NCBI GenBank assembly: GCA_021828425.1
Contig: JAKARN010000009.1
Location: 1 to 14,894 of the forward strand
Length of the DNA stretch: 14,894 bases
Source: Pseudomonadota bacterium
GTDB taxonomy: Bacteria > Pseudomonadota > Gammaproteobacteria > JAKAQQ01
Direction of reading: 5' to 3'
The number at the start of each line of letters is the position of its first letter. Positions within the stretch are counted from its first letter, which is position 1. Position numbers and translations under genes: made by a program. The notes beneath the pieces were generated by a model. The model ran no database searches. It saw nothing but the letters and a program-made list of their open reading frames with translations, and was not told where the DNA came from. This document shows, piece by piece, positions 14,299 to 14,894 of the stretch.

Positions 14299-14894
14299 TC
14301 AGAGGTTGGCGTAGTTCGGACCCGAGCCCCCATCGGGCGGGACCCAGGTGATCTGTTCGAAGGGATCCTTGATGTCGCAGGCCTTGCAGTGGACGCAGTT
14401 CGCGGCATTGACCTGGAGACGCGGCCCGCTCCCATCGGTCACGATCTCGTAGACACCGGCCGGACAGAAACGGGTACAGGGATTGCCAAAACGGGCCCTG
14501 CATTCACTGACACAGAGGGTAGTGTCCGCAATCCGGAGATGGACTGGCTGGTTTTCTTCATGGTGGAGCGCCGCCTGGTCGACAAAGGCGAGGCGGTCTG
14601 GGGGGGGCAGCGTGCGAGGCCTGCAGCGGGGCGCCTTGCCCTTGACGGCACCGCGCGGCCGGAGACTCTTCCAGTCATGGGCATTGGAAAGTGTCCAAGG
14701 CGCCCGTCCGCCCGTGACCGTCTCGAAAGCGGCATTGGCCAGTCCGGCCCAGAGTCCCGTCCTGAACCCCGGCCGGATGTTGCGCACCCGCCAGAGTTCA
14801 CGGCCCATATCCGATTGCCGGAAGCACTGATCAAAGCCTTGGGGGCTTCCGGTCCGTGCCAGGTGCTCGGCCGCCTGGATCCCCGAGCCCAACG
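14299..14894 (-). CDS. Electron transfer flavoprotein-ubiquinone oxidoreductase, C-terminal part (gene runs off the window)
   Basis: About 198 C-terminal residues of ETF-QO, the membrane-bound FAD/4Fe-4S enzyme that passes electrons from ETF to quinone. The frame is open to the window edge, and the TTG at 14892 codes an internal Leu rather than a start. Numbering from that Leu, RFCPAGVYEIV (141-151), VNAANCVHCKACDIKDP (161-177) and GGSGPNYANL at the end are near-diagnostic. Cys143, 166, 169 and 172 should bind the 4Fe-4S cluster. Unlike the human enzyme as I recall it, this protein also has Cys127, 131 and 139 just before the cluster (LCVSECRARFGNPCTRFC). It is transcribed ahead of etfB, etfA and the ligase gene. 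Together they form the complete route from acyl-CoA dehydrogenases to the quinone pool. Confidence 0.94.
   Translation of the reverse strand, partial: LGSGIQAAEHLARTGSPQGFDQCFRQSDMGRELWRVRNIRPGFRTGLWAGLANAAFETVTGGRAPWTLSNAHDWKSLRPRGAVKGKAPRCRPRTLPPPDRLAFVDQAALHHEENQPVHLRIADTTLCVSECRARFGNPCTRFCPAGVYEIVTDGSGPRLQVNAANCVHCKACDIKDPFEQITWVPPDGGSGPNYANL

Noticed and set aside
1..14894. CRISPR arrays, IS elements, long direct repeats, prophage or defence genes
   Set aside because: No regularly spaced repeats, transposase motifs or terminal inverted repeats were seen. All long real frames belong to envelope or metabolic families.

Overview
The window is GC-rich (above 60% by eye) and gene-dense. It reads like a chromosomal segment of a Gram-negative bacterium, probably a proteobacterium. 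The evidence for that is an RND-type transporter with a periplasmic adaptor, genes for osmoregulated periplasmic glucan (OpgG/OpgH), a lipoprotein with a classical lipobox, and a mitochondrial-type electron transfer flavoprotein with its quinone oxidoreductase. Nothing in the sequence allows a genus to be named. No tRNA, rRNA, IS element or CRISPR array is visible.

Layout from left to right: (1) the 3' end of an unrecognised + strand gene (1-221). It overlaps, tail to tail, (2) a two-gene RND operon on the - strand: adaptor (3322-4383) followed by inner-membrane pump (185-3322), joined by a TGATG stop/start overlap. (3) A divergent intergenic region of about 305 bp. (4) A + strand opgG (about 4689-6374) with a signal peptide. 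(5) Tail to tail with it, and 19 bp away, a second OpgG-family protein on the - strand (6394-8199), built as a lipoprotein with a long coiled coil ahead of the OpgG domain. (6) opgH, the glucan glucosyltransferase (8204-10255), directly upstream of that lipoprotein gene. (7) A 379-bp stretch that looks non-coding but appears to hold the displaced N-terminal coding part of opgH, cut off by an in-frame TAG and a likely one-base frameshift. (8) A - strand catabolic operon, in order of transcription: ETF-quinone oxidoreductase (3' end only), etfB, etfA and an acetoacetyl-CoA synthetase, the last three tightly coupled by overlapping stop/start codons.

Two themes run through the window. The first is the envelope: OpgH makes a beta-1,2-glucan backbone and delivers it to the periplasm, and two OpgG-family proteins, one apparently soluble and one lipid-anchored, would process it there. 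The RND pump is divergent from opgG and could share a regulatory region with it. The second is oxidative catabolism: EtfA/EtfB collect electrons from acyl-CoA dehydrogenases, ETF-QO passes them to quinone, and the ligase activates acetoacetate to acetoacetyl-CoA. This suggests breakdown of fatty acids, ketone bodies or branched-chain amino acids.

The observations most worth checking are the interrupted 5' end of opgH, the lipoprotein/coiled-coil/OpgG architecture, the loss of a probably catalytic Asp in both OpgG proteins, and the extra cysteines in ETF-QO.
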